DNA of 64,000 nt from CAVVIH01 sp963748295. GTDB taxonomy: Bacteria; Acidobacteriota; Vicinamibacteria; Vicinamibacterales; 2-12-FULL-66-21. Positions 24,955 to 33,531 of this stretch are shown here, piece by piece (within the stretch, counting starts at the first letter, position 1; each line of letters starts with the position of its first letter). Both the position numbers and the translations under genes were made by a program. The notes beneath the pieces are model-generated. The model made no database searches. It saw only the letters and a program-made list of their open reading frames with translations, and had not been told where the DNA came from. Location: the NCBI GenBank assembly GCA_963748295.1, contig CAVVIH010000007.1, forward strand, positions 62,001 to 126,000. Reading direction: 5' to 3'.

Positions 24955-25113
24955 TACTCGGGCGCCGGAGGTTTTGCGAATGATCGTGGCGACGATCTTG
25001 ATCAGCTCGGTGCTCTCGGCGATAACGGGATCCTGGGCGTCGGTAAATCAGCCCCGTCTCCGAAGAACTCGCAGCCGAAACCTGGTTTCCTTCAGCTCAC
25101 GCAGCACAATCCG
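24955..25113 (-). pseudogene. Remnant of a four-helix-bundle protein (23S rRNA intervening-sequence family)
   Basis: On the minus strand, frame from 25113 reads RIVLRELKETRFRLRVLRR, a TGA at 25050-25048, then TDAQDPVIAESTELIKIV and ATIIRKTSGARV. This is the last two helices of the four-helix-bundle family (TIGR02436/PF05635), where LRELKETRFWLR and the E-x-x-E-L-x-K-I segment are typical. The first two helices are gone, replaced by repeat DNA, and a stop interrupts the rest. The frame runs on through the heptads, which would encode a Gly/Trp-rich tail. Heptad arrays in opposite orientation bracket it. Confidence 0.7.
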
Positions 25114-25146
25114 CTGACTGAAGCACGACGCATTCCACAACCACCG

Positions 25147-25168
25147 TTGGGATTTGGGATTTGGGATT
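25147..25168. repeat. Heptad array TTGGGAT, right arm of the cassette
   Basis: Three units of GGGATTT on the plus strand, inverted relative to the array at 24908-24947. It ends just before the AAGGAG site of the barrel-protein gene. Confidence 0.8.
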
Positions 25169-25184
25169 GAGAAGGAGTCTCTGA

Positions 25185-25779
25185 ATGAATCTGTTTCGTC
25201 TGATCGACCGCGCTGACCATGAGTGCGCTGCTGTTTGCATCGGGTGCGAGCGCCCAGAGTTCATCACAGCAGGGCATCACGCATCAGGAGCCGCCAGACC
25301 ATCGCGTCGGAATCACGATGGGATATCCCTCGTCGGTCGGCGTGGTATTCGAGATGAGCGACCGCGTGTGGCTGCGGCCCGAGTTCTCGTTCAGCGTGGG
25401 CACGAGCGAAGGGTCGGCGTCGGGAGTATCAGGCACCTCGAGCGACATTTGGACGGTCGGCATCGGGGTGAGCGCTCTCTTCTATCTGAAGAACTGGGAT
25501 GCGCTCCGCACGTACGTCGCGCCGCGCTTCGCTTACACGCGAGGAACGACAACCGTGGAATCAGCCTTCGGCGGCGACAGCGACCTGACGTCCGAAGGGT
25601 TCACCCTCAACGGGTTGTTCGGCGCGCAGTACGCGTTCCATCCGCGCTTCAGCGTGTTCGGAGAAGTCGGCGTCGGCTACACCAGCACTGAAACGAGACT
25701 GTCGCCGCCGGTCGACGGCAAGACGGAGACGAACTCCTTCGGAACGCGGACGGGCGTCGGGGTGATCTTCTTCTTCTGA
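25185..25779 (+). CDS. Outer-membrane beta-barrel protein, frameshifted in the signal peptide
   Basis: The ATG at 25185 follows AAGGAG, but its frame fails after a few codons. Dropping one A near 25208 gives MNLFRLIAALTMSALLFASG and joins the frame starting at 25219, giving a proper signal peptide with an ASA cleavage site. The mature roughly 165 residues alternate amphipathic strands (RVGITMGYPSSVGVVFEM, TVGIGVSALFYLKNW, FSVFGEVGVGYTSTE) and end in the aromatic C-terminus GVGVIFFF needed for BAM-dependent insertion. A small eight-stranded barrel is inferred. Confidence 0.75.
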
Positions 25780-25790
25780 TCCTTTTGACT

Positions 25791-27200
25791 TCACCGCCTG
25801 GTGAAGCGCAGGCCGCGGATGCGGCCGGCGTTCAGCAGGAAGCCGTCGACGTCGCCCGATCCGCTCCGCGTGATCTCGAGCTGCCACGGCCCGCTGGTGA
25901 ACCTGTCGCGCGCCGACGGCTCGAGCGGCCGCGGCTGGCCGCCGGGCCCGTTGTAAAAAAGCCGATCGTTTTCGATCGTCAGCCGGGCGGTAGCGTCCAG
26001 TTCCTCGCTGTAGTAAGTGCCGGCAAGGCGGCCCAGATCGGCTGCCGTCAGTCCGGGCGGCGGCGGGGTCGCCGGCTTCTGCGCCGGCGGCGTCTGTGGC
26101 TTCGGCGCCGGTGCGGCGGAGGTCATCTCGGACGCGAGGTAGAGGTCCGCCACCTGACGGGCCTTCGCCCCTGGATTGCCGTCGCCGCGGTTGCAGAGAC
26201 AGATCACTGAAAGCCGCTGCTTGGGAAACCGAATCAGCTCGGCGCGATACCCGGCCCACGATCCGCCGTGGCTGACGGCGGTCAGCCCTTTGTGGGTGCC
26301 GTTCATGAGACCGGCCGCATACGGAATCGTCTTGCCGTCATTCAGCACGCCGCTGCGCAGCAACCCGTCGACGAGCGCCTGGCCGCCGACCTTCGGCTCG
26401 TAGAAGTTGCGGTCCCATTTCGCGAGATCCTCGACTGTCGTGTAGACAGCGCCGTCCCCGGTCTGCTCGAAGCCCGACATGTCGATGACGAAGCTGCCTG
26501 CCGGGCCGGGCGCATACGCGCTCGCCCGGCGCGGCACGATCAGCGTGTGATCGTCGTGGAAGTGGGTCTCGCGCATGTCGAGCGGCGCAAAAATCTGCTC
26601 CTGGGCGAACTGCCGCAGCGACTTGCCGCTCGCCCGCTTGACGATCACGGACAGCAGAAAATATCCGGAATTGCTGTAGAGATGCTCGCTGCCGGGGGGA
26701 AAGTTCAGCGCCTTCTGCCGCGTGATGATCTGCAGCGCATCGTCGTCCGTGGTCACACCGTCGAAGTTCACCCCGGCGACCGACATGAGCGTCAGGTAGT
26801 CGCGGATGCCGCTGGTGTGATTCAGCAGGTGAAGGATGGTGATCGTCGGGCCGTAGGCCGGCAGTTCCGGGACGAACTTCCGGACATCATCGTTGACCGA
26901 GAGCTTTCCCTGCTGCTCGAGCAGGAGGATGCTCGCCGCGGTGAACTGTTTGGACGTCGAGCCGATGTCGAGCACGCTCTTCGACGAGAGCGGGATGTCG
27001 TGTTCGATGTTCGCGAAGCCGTAACCGCGCGCGAAGATCAGCCGCGAGTCCCGCACGACGCCGACGACGCAGCCGGGCGTGCCTGGTTTCGCGTAGGCGG
27101 CGAACACTTCATCGACCGCCGATTCGCTCGGGGGCGGCGGCGGCGACTGAAGCCAGAGGATGACGACGATTGCTGCACTGAACCGGAATGCGGAGAACAC
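25791..27200 (-). CDS. Serine beta-lactamase-like hydrolase (class C / esterase type) with C-terminal lipocalin-like domain
   Basis: 469 residues from a GTG at 27200. Signal helix about 5-18. Catalytic S-x-x-K is Ser81-Thr-Ser-Lys84, YSN is at 175-177 (EHLYSNSGYFLL), and SHGGSWAGY supplies the KTG-equivalent HGG. After a Pro/Ala-rich linker (about 345-370) a DUF3471-type domain follows (LAGTYYSEELDATARLTI). Such proteins are peptidases or esterases on D-amino-acid or ester substrates rather than drug-resistance enzymes; the exact substrate is unknown. A TATTAT hexamer lies 9 nt upstream of the start. Confidence 0.85.
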   Translation of the reverse strand: MFSAFRFSAAIVVILWLQSPPPPPSESAVDEVFAAYAKPGTPGCVVGVVRDSRLIFARGYGFANIEHDIPLSSKSVLDIGSTSKQFTAASILLLEQQGKLSVNDDVRKFVPELPAYGPTITILHLLNHTSGIRDYLTLMSVAGVNFDGVTTDDDALQIITRQKALNFPPGSEHLYSNSGYFLLSVIVKRASGKSLRQFAQEQIFAPLDMRETHFHDDHTLIVPRRASAYAPGPAGSFVIDMSGFEQTGDGAVYTTVEDLAKWDRNFYEPKVGGQALVDGLLRSGVLNDGKTIPYAAGLMNGTHKGLTAVSHGGSWAGYRAELIRFPKQRLSVICLCNRGDGNPGAKARQVADLYLASEMTSAAPAPKPQTPPAQKPATPPPPGLTAADLGRLAGTYYSEELDATARLTIENDRLFYNGPGGQPRPLEPSARDRFTSGPWQLEITRSGSGDVDGFLLNAGRIRGLRFTRR

Positions 27201-27209
27201 AGTGGCCGC

Positions 27210-27215
27210 ATAATA
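27210..27215 (-). promoter_or_regulatory. -10 element of the serine hydrolase gene
   Basis: TATTAT on the minus strand, 9 nt before the GTG. No convincing -35 box or Shine-Dalgarno, so a leaderless start is inferred. Confidence 0.45.
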
Positions 27216-27227
27216 CTCCGTTCCACC

Positions 27228-29645
27228 CTACTGCGCTCGCAGCGCGATCATCGGATCGACCCGAACCGCGCGTCGTCCCGGGATGTAGCACGCGGCCAGC
27301 GTCGCGACCGCCACGCTGATCGTGACGAGCGACAGCATCAGCGGGTCGCGCGGCGCGACGTTGAAGAGAAGTCCCTGGAGGAGCCGCCCGGCGGTCAGCG
27401 ACAGCGCCAGGCCGATGACGAGGCCGGCACCGGCCAGCCTGGCGCCATAGCCGAGAATCAGCCGCATGACGTGCTCAGGCGTGGCGCCGAGCGCAACGCG
27501 CACGCCCAGCTCCGGAAGCCGCTGGCTGACCGTATAGGCCATCACTCCGTAGACGCCGGCCAGCGCAAGAAGCAGCGCCACGGCCGCAAACACCACGAGC
27601 AGGAACGTTCGAAACCGCGGCGTCGCGGACGCCGTTTCGAGCGTCACCTCCATCGTCGTCGCCCGGACCGGCACGTCGGGGTTCCGGTCGCGAATCATGC
27701 GTGTCATGGTGGAGACGAGCGCCAGCGGATCCCCGGTCTCGGTGCGCGCCACGATGTTCAGTGCCGTTGCCGGTCCCGGATGCTGTTCGTACGGCATGTA
27801 GATCTCGGGCTGCGGATCCCTGGACGGCCCGGCGGTGCGCACGTCGGCGACGATGCCGACGATGGTCATATAGTCGAGAGTGTCGAGGCCACAGCGAATC
27901 CGTCGTCCGATTGGATCCTGATTGGGGTACGACGCGCGCACGAGCGCTTCGTTGACGATCGCGACAAACGGCGCCTCGCGGCGATCGCCGTCGTTGAAGT
28001 CGCGCCCCCGGCGGATCGGAATACGCAGCGCCCGGAAGTAATCGGGGGTCGACACGATGAAAAGCGCCTGCGGTGAGCTGACGCCCTGCTCGTCGGGACC
28101 GGGACCGCCCTCGAGCCAGTATCCGCCGTTCGAGCGAATCGACGTCGGCAGACTGGTCACCGCGCCGGCGGCGGTCACGCCGGGCACCGCGCGCAACGCC
28201 GGAAGCAGATCGCGATAGAACGCTGTCGCTCTTGGCGCCTCGGTGTAGGACCGCACCGGCACCGCCGTCCGGAGCACCAGGAGCTGCTCCGGGACGAAGC
28301 CCATTTCGACCGATCCGAGCTCGACGAGGCTCCGTCCGAGCAGTCCGGCGCCAAAGACGAGGACCACCGCGAGCGCGACTTCGGCGACGACGAACGCGCT
28401 GCGGGCCCATCCGCCACGCGATCCGATCGACGATCCCTTGCCGCCCTGCCTCAGGCCATCCACCAACTGCACGCGCGAAACCTGCAGCGCCGGCGCAAGA
28501 CCGAAGACGAAGCTGGCCACGAGCGCAATCACCAGCGAGAACCCAAGGACGGTTCCGTCGATCGTGATTTCGTCGAGCCGGGGTAAATCAGGAGGCGCCA
28601 ACGACACGAGCGCGAGCACGCCGAGACGCGCGAGCCACATCCCCAGGACGCCCGCGAGCAGCGCCAGCACCGCGCTCTCGGTGAGCAACTGGCGGATCAA
28701 CCGGCCGCGGCCGGCTCCGACCGCCGCACGGACGACCATCTCGCGTTCGCGCGCCGTTGACCGTGCGAGCAGCAGGTTCGCGACGTTGGCGCAGGCGATC
28801 AGGAGCACGAGACCGACGGCCGCGAGCAGCACGTAGAGCGTCTGACGCGTGTCGCCGACCAGGAGATCCTGCAGCGGCAGCACCAGCACGGATTTGGCGG
28901 CATTGCTGTTGGGATACTGTTCCTCCAGCCGTTTCGCGATGGCCGTCATCTCGAGCTGAGACTGCGCCACGGACACGTCCGCCTTCAGACGCCCGATCAC
29001 GCGGTAGTTGTGGGCCGAGCGCGACGTGGTCGGCGGCACGATCCAGGCGGGCGCATAGATGTCCGCCCGGGCCGGGTAGCGAATGCCGGCCTCGAGCACG
29101 CCAACGATGGTGAAGAAGCGGTCGTTGAACTTTACCGTCGATCCAACGGCGGCCGGGTCGCCGTTGAACTGGTTGCGCCAGAACGAATCCGTGATGACAG
29201 CCGCCAGCGGCCCTCCGGCCGCCTGCTCGTCAGCGGCAAACAGACGGCCCGTGGCCGCCTTGGCGCCGAGCGCTTCGAAGAATCCGGGCGTGACGCGGTA
29301 GACCGAGGCATACTGGCCCACGCCGTTGAGCGTGACGCTGACCTCGCCGCCCGAGAAGTACGCCAGCGCGGAGAAGCTCTGGCTCTGCGCTTTCCAGTCC
29401 TGAAAGTCCGGCTCCGAGACCGTCACCGCCCGCACGCCGGTCTTCGTCCAGAGATTCGTGACCGCAACGATCCGATCGGGGTCCGCATACGGCAGCGGAC
29501 GCAGTACGACCGCGTTGACGACGCTGAACATGGCCGTCGTGGCGGCGATGCCGAGCGCGAGCGTCAGGATGGCCGTGAGGGCGAACGCTGGCTGGCGAAA
29601 CAGGCTGCGCGCTGCATAGCGAAGGTCCTGGACGAGCTTCTCCAT
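27228..29645 (-). CDS. ADOP-type FtsX/MacB permease
   Basis: 805 residues beginning MEKLVQDLRYAARSLFRQP, the standard ADOP opening, with helix 1 near 20-50. It has two MacB periplasmic core domains and two FtsX blocks (LIACANVANLLLARSTARE in the first half; LAGVYGVMAYTVSQRLPELGVRVALG in the second) and ends RRAVRVDPMIALRAQ, also standard. No PadR or ATPase adjoins. A heptad array separates it from the TonB receptor downstream of its start. Confidence 0.9.
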   Translation of the reverse strand: MEKLVQDLRYAARSLFRQPAFALTAILTLALGIAATTAMFSVVNAVVLRPLPYADPDRIVAVTNLWTKTGVRAVTVSEPDFQDWKAQSQSFSALAYFSGGEVSVTLNGVGQYASVYRVTPGFFEALGAKAATGRLFAADEQAAGGPLAAVITDSFWRNQFNGDPAAVGSTVKFNDRFFTIVGVLEAGIRYPARADIYAPAWIVPPTTSRSAHNYRVIGRLKADVSVAQSQLEMTAIAKRLEEQYPNSNAAKSVLVLPLQDLLVGDTRQTLYVLLAAVGLVLLIACANVANLLLARSTAREREMVVRAAVGAGRGRLIRQLLTESAVLALLAGVLGMWLARLGVLALVSLAPPDLPRLDEITIDGTVLGFSLVIALVASFVFGLAPALQVSRVQLVDGLRQGGKGSSIGSRGGWARSAFVVAEVALAVVLVFGAGLLGRSLVELGSVEMGFVPEQLLVLRTAVPVRSYTEAPRATAFYRDLLPALRAVPGVTAAGAVTSLPTSIRSNGGYWLEGGPGPDEQGVSSPQALFIVSTPDYFRALRIPIRRGRDFNDGDRREAPFVAIVNEALVRASYPNQDPIGRRIRCGLDTLDYMTIVGIVADVRTAGPSRDPQPEIYMPYEQHPGPATALNIVARTETGDPLALVSTMTRMIRDRNPDVPVRATTMEVTLETASATPRFRTFLLVVFAAVALLLALAGVYGVMAYTVSQRLPELGVRVALGATPEHVMRLILGYGARLAGAGLVIGLALSLTAGRLLQGLLFNVAPRDPLMLSLVTISVAVATLAACYIPGRRAVRVDPMIALRAQ

Positions 29646-29685
29646 GCGGCGTTAGACGGAGGGCACGGGGTGGGAGTTGCGACTC

Positions 29686-29800
29686 AACTCCCAAATCCCA
29701 AATCCCAACACCCCAAACGACACCCAACGCCCAACTCCCAACTCCCAAATTTGGGAATTGGGAATTGGGAGTCGACTGGGAGTTGGGATTTGGGATTTGA
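29686..29800. repeat. Inverted heptad arrays, abutting (CCCAANN then NNTTGGG)
   Basis: On the plus strand about eight CCCAANN units are followed without cargo by about six inverted NNTTGGG units, the switch being CCCAAATTTGGG near 29740-29755. The whole could fold into one long imperfect hairpin. It has the same arm types as the cassette at 24908-25168, but nothing between them. Its right end is 6 bp from the stop codon of the TonB gene. Confidence 0.8.
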
Positions 29801-29806
29801 TTTAGA

Positions 29807-32800
29807 TCAGAACGTGAACCGCACGCCGATCTGAAGGTCCCTTGGGTTGTTGCGATCCTGGTTGATGAACCCGAAGTTGGCGTTCCGCGGATCGATGTTC
29901 GGGTTCCACAGCACGGTGTAGTCGAGGCCGTTGATCGCCTCGAATCGCACCTGCAGGCGCATCCCGCGCGGCAGCGCGAAGTTCTTCGTCAGGCCGAAGT
30001 CGAGCAAGTGCAGATCGTCGGTGCGGACCCCCGGCAGCGTGGAGGGGAAATAGCGCACGTTGTTGCCCATCTGGATGCGCGGGTCGGCACGCTGAAGCGC
30101 CGCGGTCGGCACGGCGGCGTCATGGAAGTAGAAGCACGAGATGTCCCAGCCGGGAACATCGAGGCCGCCGATGCCCCCCGACACCTGCTTGCCAATGAAC
30201 GATTTGAGGTTCTTCGGGTCGCCGCAGGCGGAGTCGTAGAAGACGCTGGCGTTCCAGACGAGCGGCGCGCCCGACTGATACTGATAGGTCGTGCTCAACT
30301 GCCAGCCGCCGAGGATGGCGTCGAGCGCGGTGTTCCAGTCCTTGCCGAAGGCCTCGTCCTTGCCGAATGGCAGCCGCAGGACGGCGCCGATCGAGAAGCG
30401 GTGCGGACGATTATTCGGCGACACCCGCTCTTCGAGCTGCCCATCTGCCGGATTGAGATAGTTCAGCTCGTCGTTGAGCGATGAGCGGGTGTACCGCGTG
30501 GTGAGCGAATTGCCGTTGCGGAACCGCTTCTGCAGCTGGATGGTCGCGCCGTGGTAGCGATCCGAGCCCTCGTAGACTTCGGTCGCGAACGTGCCGAAAT
30601 GCGGATAGGGACGGAGCAGGTTCCCACGCGAGATGTTGGCGCCGTTGATCGTGCTGCCCGGGAGCAATCCCGCAAACGGGTTCGGCACGTTCTGACTCAG
30701 GAACGCCTCGTGCGCGATGTCCCGCGAGCGCGACGTGGAGAGGTACTGCAGCGGCAGACCGTTCGCCTGCAGCACGACCGGCAGGTTGGACCCGATTGAC
30801 CCGAGGTAGGTGAACGCCATCACCCAGCCTCCACCGAAGTCGTGCTGGACGTTCGCCTCCCAGCGTGTGTAGTAGGCCGCGTCGCGCTGGGGCTGGAACA
30901 GCGTGCCCAGGTTCTGTCCGAGCTGGCTCGCCAGGCCGTTGGCCGAGCCGACCGGCTGAATCAACTGCCCGCTCGGCACCGGATTCGACAGATTGGCGCC
31001 GGTGAACGTGAGTCCGTTGTCCGTCGTCACGAGAACCGGCGTCGCCTGAGAGAAGCCCGCCTGGTTGATGTTCTCGAAGAAGTAGTCGTACAAGAACAGG
31101 CCGATGCCGCTGCGGATTACCGTACGGTCGGTCAGCATGTAGGCGAACGAAGCGCGCGGCAGCAGCTTCGTGACGGTGTCGTTGACCGCCCCGTCAGCAA
31201 AGAGCAGCCCGCCGATCACGCGGAACTGGCTCACTGGAATCTCGGGAATCGGATTGCGCGCGTAGGCCGCCTGCGCGGCCGCTTCGATCGGATTCGCTGT
31301 CACGAAATCGAAGCCGGCAAGATTGCGATTGTCGGACTCCCGCATGCCGGTGTTGATCTCGAGCCGCAGGCCGGCGTTGATCGTGAGACGCTCGTTCAGC
31401 CGCCAGTCGTCCTGCACGAACAGGCCGTGATACTGCTGAGAGAACTCGCCGGGCGAGGCGATCTCGAACTGGCTGGAGGCGGTGCCGGGTGTCGCCACGG
31501 CGCCGGTGACCGCCGTCGGCAGGCCGAGCATGAACTGCGCCCACGACTGCGCGCGATCGTTCTGCGCCGCGGAGTTGTTCAACCGCGTATACGCACCGTT
31601 GAAGCTGAACCTGCCGCCCGGGTAGCCGTTGCTCGTAATTCGCCAGACCTGATGCCTGAAGTCGTAGCCCGCGCGCGCCGTGTGGCCGCCCCAAATCTTC
31701 GTCACGGTCGGCTGCACCGAGTACGTGTCCATCGGGCGATCGAAGCCGTCACCCCAGTCCGACCGGCGCGCACCGAGCGAGGAAATCGTCGAGCTCTCGT
31801 TGGTCGTGCTGAAGGCGCCGAATGTGAACAGCGGGAGGTACTCGTAGCCCTGCATCAACTGAAGCGCGGACGCCGGGAATCCGAGCACGGATGGATCGAT
31901 GGTCGCCGCGGGATCGCGCCATTCACCAAAGCGCGACCAGCTTCCGCGCAGGTCGAACAGCATCGACGAAGAGAGCGTCGAGGTATAGCCGATGGTAGTG
32001 GCCGTGTTGGTGCGGTAGTCGAACCCCTTCGTCACCGGGATTCCGCCGATCAGCCCGCCGTCCTGGGCGTTCTCGGCATCCTGCGCCCAGTTGTAGCGAT
32101 CTTCCTGACGCTTGTTCCAGTAGGCGGTGACGTACAGGCGATTCGCCGGGCTGAAGTTGTGATCGACCCGACCCATTCCGGCGTTGTAATCGTACGGACG
32201 GAGCTGATTCGTGAAGTAGTTGCCAACCGTACCGGACTGGTTCGGCAGCGGATACAGCGCAGCGTAGGCCGCCGCAATCGCGTTGATGCGGTCGGCAGGA
32301 ATCTGGTTGTTCGCAAACGGCGTGCGGGTGCCGTTCGTGCCAGTCGCGGTGAACGGATCGTAGATGAGGTTCGTGAACTCCCCGAGATCTCCGTTGCGCA
32401 TCCTCGCCGTCGGCACGGTGTAGGTCGAGGGCTCCGGCTGCACGTCGCGCAGATGCTCGAACGATCCCATGAAGAACGTCCGGTTGCGGAGGATCGGACC
32501 GCTGACCGTCGCCCCGTACCGGTTGTACTCGCGCGTCGGCTTCGTGCCGTTCGCGCGCTGCGTGAGGAGCGGCGTCGCCGAACGGCTGCTGTCACGATTG
32601 AAGTAGCCGCTCTGGACATGAAAGGCGTTGGTGCCGCTCTTCAACGCCAGGTTGACCACCGCGCCGGCCGTATGACCCGTCTGCGCGTCGAACGCGCTCG
32701 TCTGCACCTTGAACTCGGAAATCGCATCCGAGGGCGGCGAGAAGCCGACGCCGCGCGCATTGGACATGTTGGGGGCGCCATCGATCGTGAACTCGTTGCC

Positions 32801-33385
32801 GCCCTGCGCGCCGTTGGCGACGATGCCCGCGAGGTTGCCGTTGTCGGCGGGCCGCGAGAAGTGCAGGTCCGAGGTGTCGAGAATGCCGGGCGCGAGCCGC
32901 GAGAGCATGTAGGCGGTGCCGTCGCCGAGCGGCAATTCCGCAATCTGCACCGCGTCGATCGTCGTCCCGCTGATGCCGCTGCTCGTATTCAGCAGCGCCG
33001 TTTCGGCGACGACCTGCACGGTTTCCTGCACGCCGCCCGTCTGCAGCACGACGTCGATCCTCGCCGCGTCGCCGACACTGACCCTCGTCGACGGCAGCAG
33101 ATACTTGTTGAACCCCGACAGCTCCGCCGCGACGGAGTACGGTCCGGGATTGAGATACAGCACCTGATAGCGGCCTTCGGAATCGGTCACCGTCGACTGC
33201 GCGATCTTGGTTTCAGTGTTGGTAACCGTTACCGTCACGCCGGGCAGCACGGCGCCGCTGGCATCGGACACGGTCCCGCGGATCGAACCGCGGAACTCTT
33301 GAGGGGACGCACTCGCCGGGCCCGCCGCGAACGACAGGACCAGGGCGAGCATCACCAGGGGTGGGAGCGCTCGTCCCGCAAACAT
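29807..33385 (-). CDS. TonB-dependent receptor with N-terminal carboxypeptidase-regulatory-like domain (Oar type)
   Basis: 1192 residues. SD CAGGAGG, signal peptide about 1-26. The CarboxypepD_reg-like domain is at about 30-120 (IRGTVSDASGAVLPGVTVTV). The plug domain carries LPLGDGTAYMLSRLAPG, then the NEFTIDGAPNMSN plug motif. A long 22-stranded barrel ends DLQIGVRFTF with the terminal Phe. This Oar/TonB architecture is greatly expanded in Acidobacteria. Substrate probably oligosaccharide or siderophore-like; the divergent pectate lyase gene hints at pectin fragments. A strong TTGACA/TATTAC promoter precedes it. Confidence 0.9.
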   Translation of the reverse strand: MFAGRALPPLVMLALVLSFAAGPASASPQEFRGSIRGTVSDASGAVLPGVTVTVTNTETKIAQSTVTDSEGRYQVLYLNPGPYSVAAELSGFNKYLLPSTRVSVGDAARIDVVLQTGGVQETVQVVAETALLNTSSGISGTTIDAVQIAELPLGDGTAYMLSRLAPGILDTSDLHFSRPADNGNLAGIVANGAQGGNEFTIDGAPNMSNARGVGFSPPSDAISEFKVQTSAFDAQTGHTAGAVVNLALKSGTNAFHVQSGYFNRDSSRSATPLLTQRANGTKPTREYNRYGATVSGPILRNRTFFMGSFEHLRDVQPEPSTYTVPTARMRNGDLGEFTNLIYDPFTATGTNGTRTPFANNQIPADRINAIAAAYAALYPLPNQSGTVGNYFTNQLRPYDYNAGMGRVDHNFSPANRLYVTAYWNKRQEDRYNWAQDAENAQDGGLIGGIPVTKGFDYRTNTATTIGYTSTLSSSMLFDLRGSWSRFGEWRDPAATIDPSVLGFPASALQLMQGYEYLPLFTFGAFSTTNESSTISSLGARRSDWGDGFDRPMDTYSVQPTVTKIWGGHTARAGYDFRHQVWRITSNGYPGGRFSFNGAYTRLNNSAAQNDRAQSWAQFMLGLPTAVTGAVATPGTASSQFEIASPGEFSQQYHGLFVQDDWRLNERLTINAGLRLEINTGMRESDNRNLAGFDFVTANPIEAAAQAAYARNPIPEIPVSQFRVIGGLLFADGAVNDTVTKLLPRASFAYMLTDRTVIRSGIGLFLYDYFFENINQAGFSQATPVLVTTDNGLTFTGANLSNPVPSGQLIQPVGSANGLASQLGQNLGTLFQPQRDAAYYTRWEANVQHDFGGGWVMAFTYLGSIGSNLPVVLQANGLPLQYLSTSRSRDIAHEAFLSQNVPNPFAGLLPGSTINGANISRGNLLRPYPHFGTFATEVYEGSDRYHGATIQLQKRFRNGNSLTTRYTRSSLNDELNYLNPADGQLEERVSPNNRPHRFSIGAVLRLPFGKDEAFGKDWNTALDAILGGWQLSTTYQYQSGAPLVWNASVFYDSACGDPKNLKSFIGKQVSGGIGGLDVPGWDISCFYFHDAAVPTAALQRADPRIQMGNNVRYFPSTLPGVRTDDLHLLDFGLTKNFALPRGMRLQVRFEAINGLDYTVLWNPNIDPRNANFGFINQDRNNPRDLQIGVRFTF

Positions 33386-33442
33386 TCACGCCTCCTGAAA
33401 AAAGAGAACGACGGCCCCCGAAAGGCCATCAAACGGTGCGAG

Positions 33443-33471
33443 GTAATACCACTTGCGCCATTTAGTGTCAA
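33443..33471 (-). promoter_or_regulatory. Sigma70-type promoter of the TonB receptor
   Basis: On the minus strand TTGACA (33471-33466), a 17-bp spacer and TATTAC (33448-33443). The predicted start of transcription leaves a leader of about 50 nt with an AGGAGG site. The spacer and -35 contain an imperfect dyad (CACT with AGTG), a possible operator. Confidence 0.65.
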
Positions 33472-33531
33472 GCAGGCAGCGTTTATCTCTTGCCAGCCGA
33501 ACGGGTAACAGGTATTGGTATAGCCACTACA

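Noticed and set aside
24955..25113. Diversity-generating retroelement accessory protein (Avd is also a four-helix bundle)
   Set aside because: No reverse transcriptase, template repeat or variable repeat seen in the window.
25791..27200. A drug-resistance beta-lactamase
   Set aside because: It has the class C-like triad but also the DUF3471-type tail and linker of environmental esterase/peptidase relatives.
26268..28076. A 602-codon open frame opposite the hydrolase and ADOP genes
   Set aside because: Crosses two well-supported genes on the other strand and shows no homology.
30842..33508. An 888-codon open frame opposite the TonB receptor
   Set aside because: Mirror frame: composition biased to Arg, Ala and Val, no domain, and the opposite strand encodes a clear Oar-type receptor.
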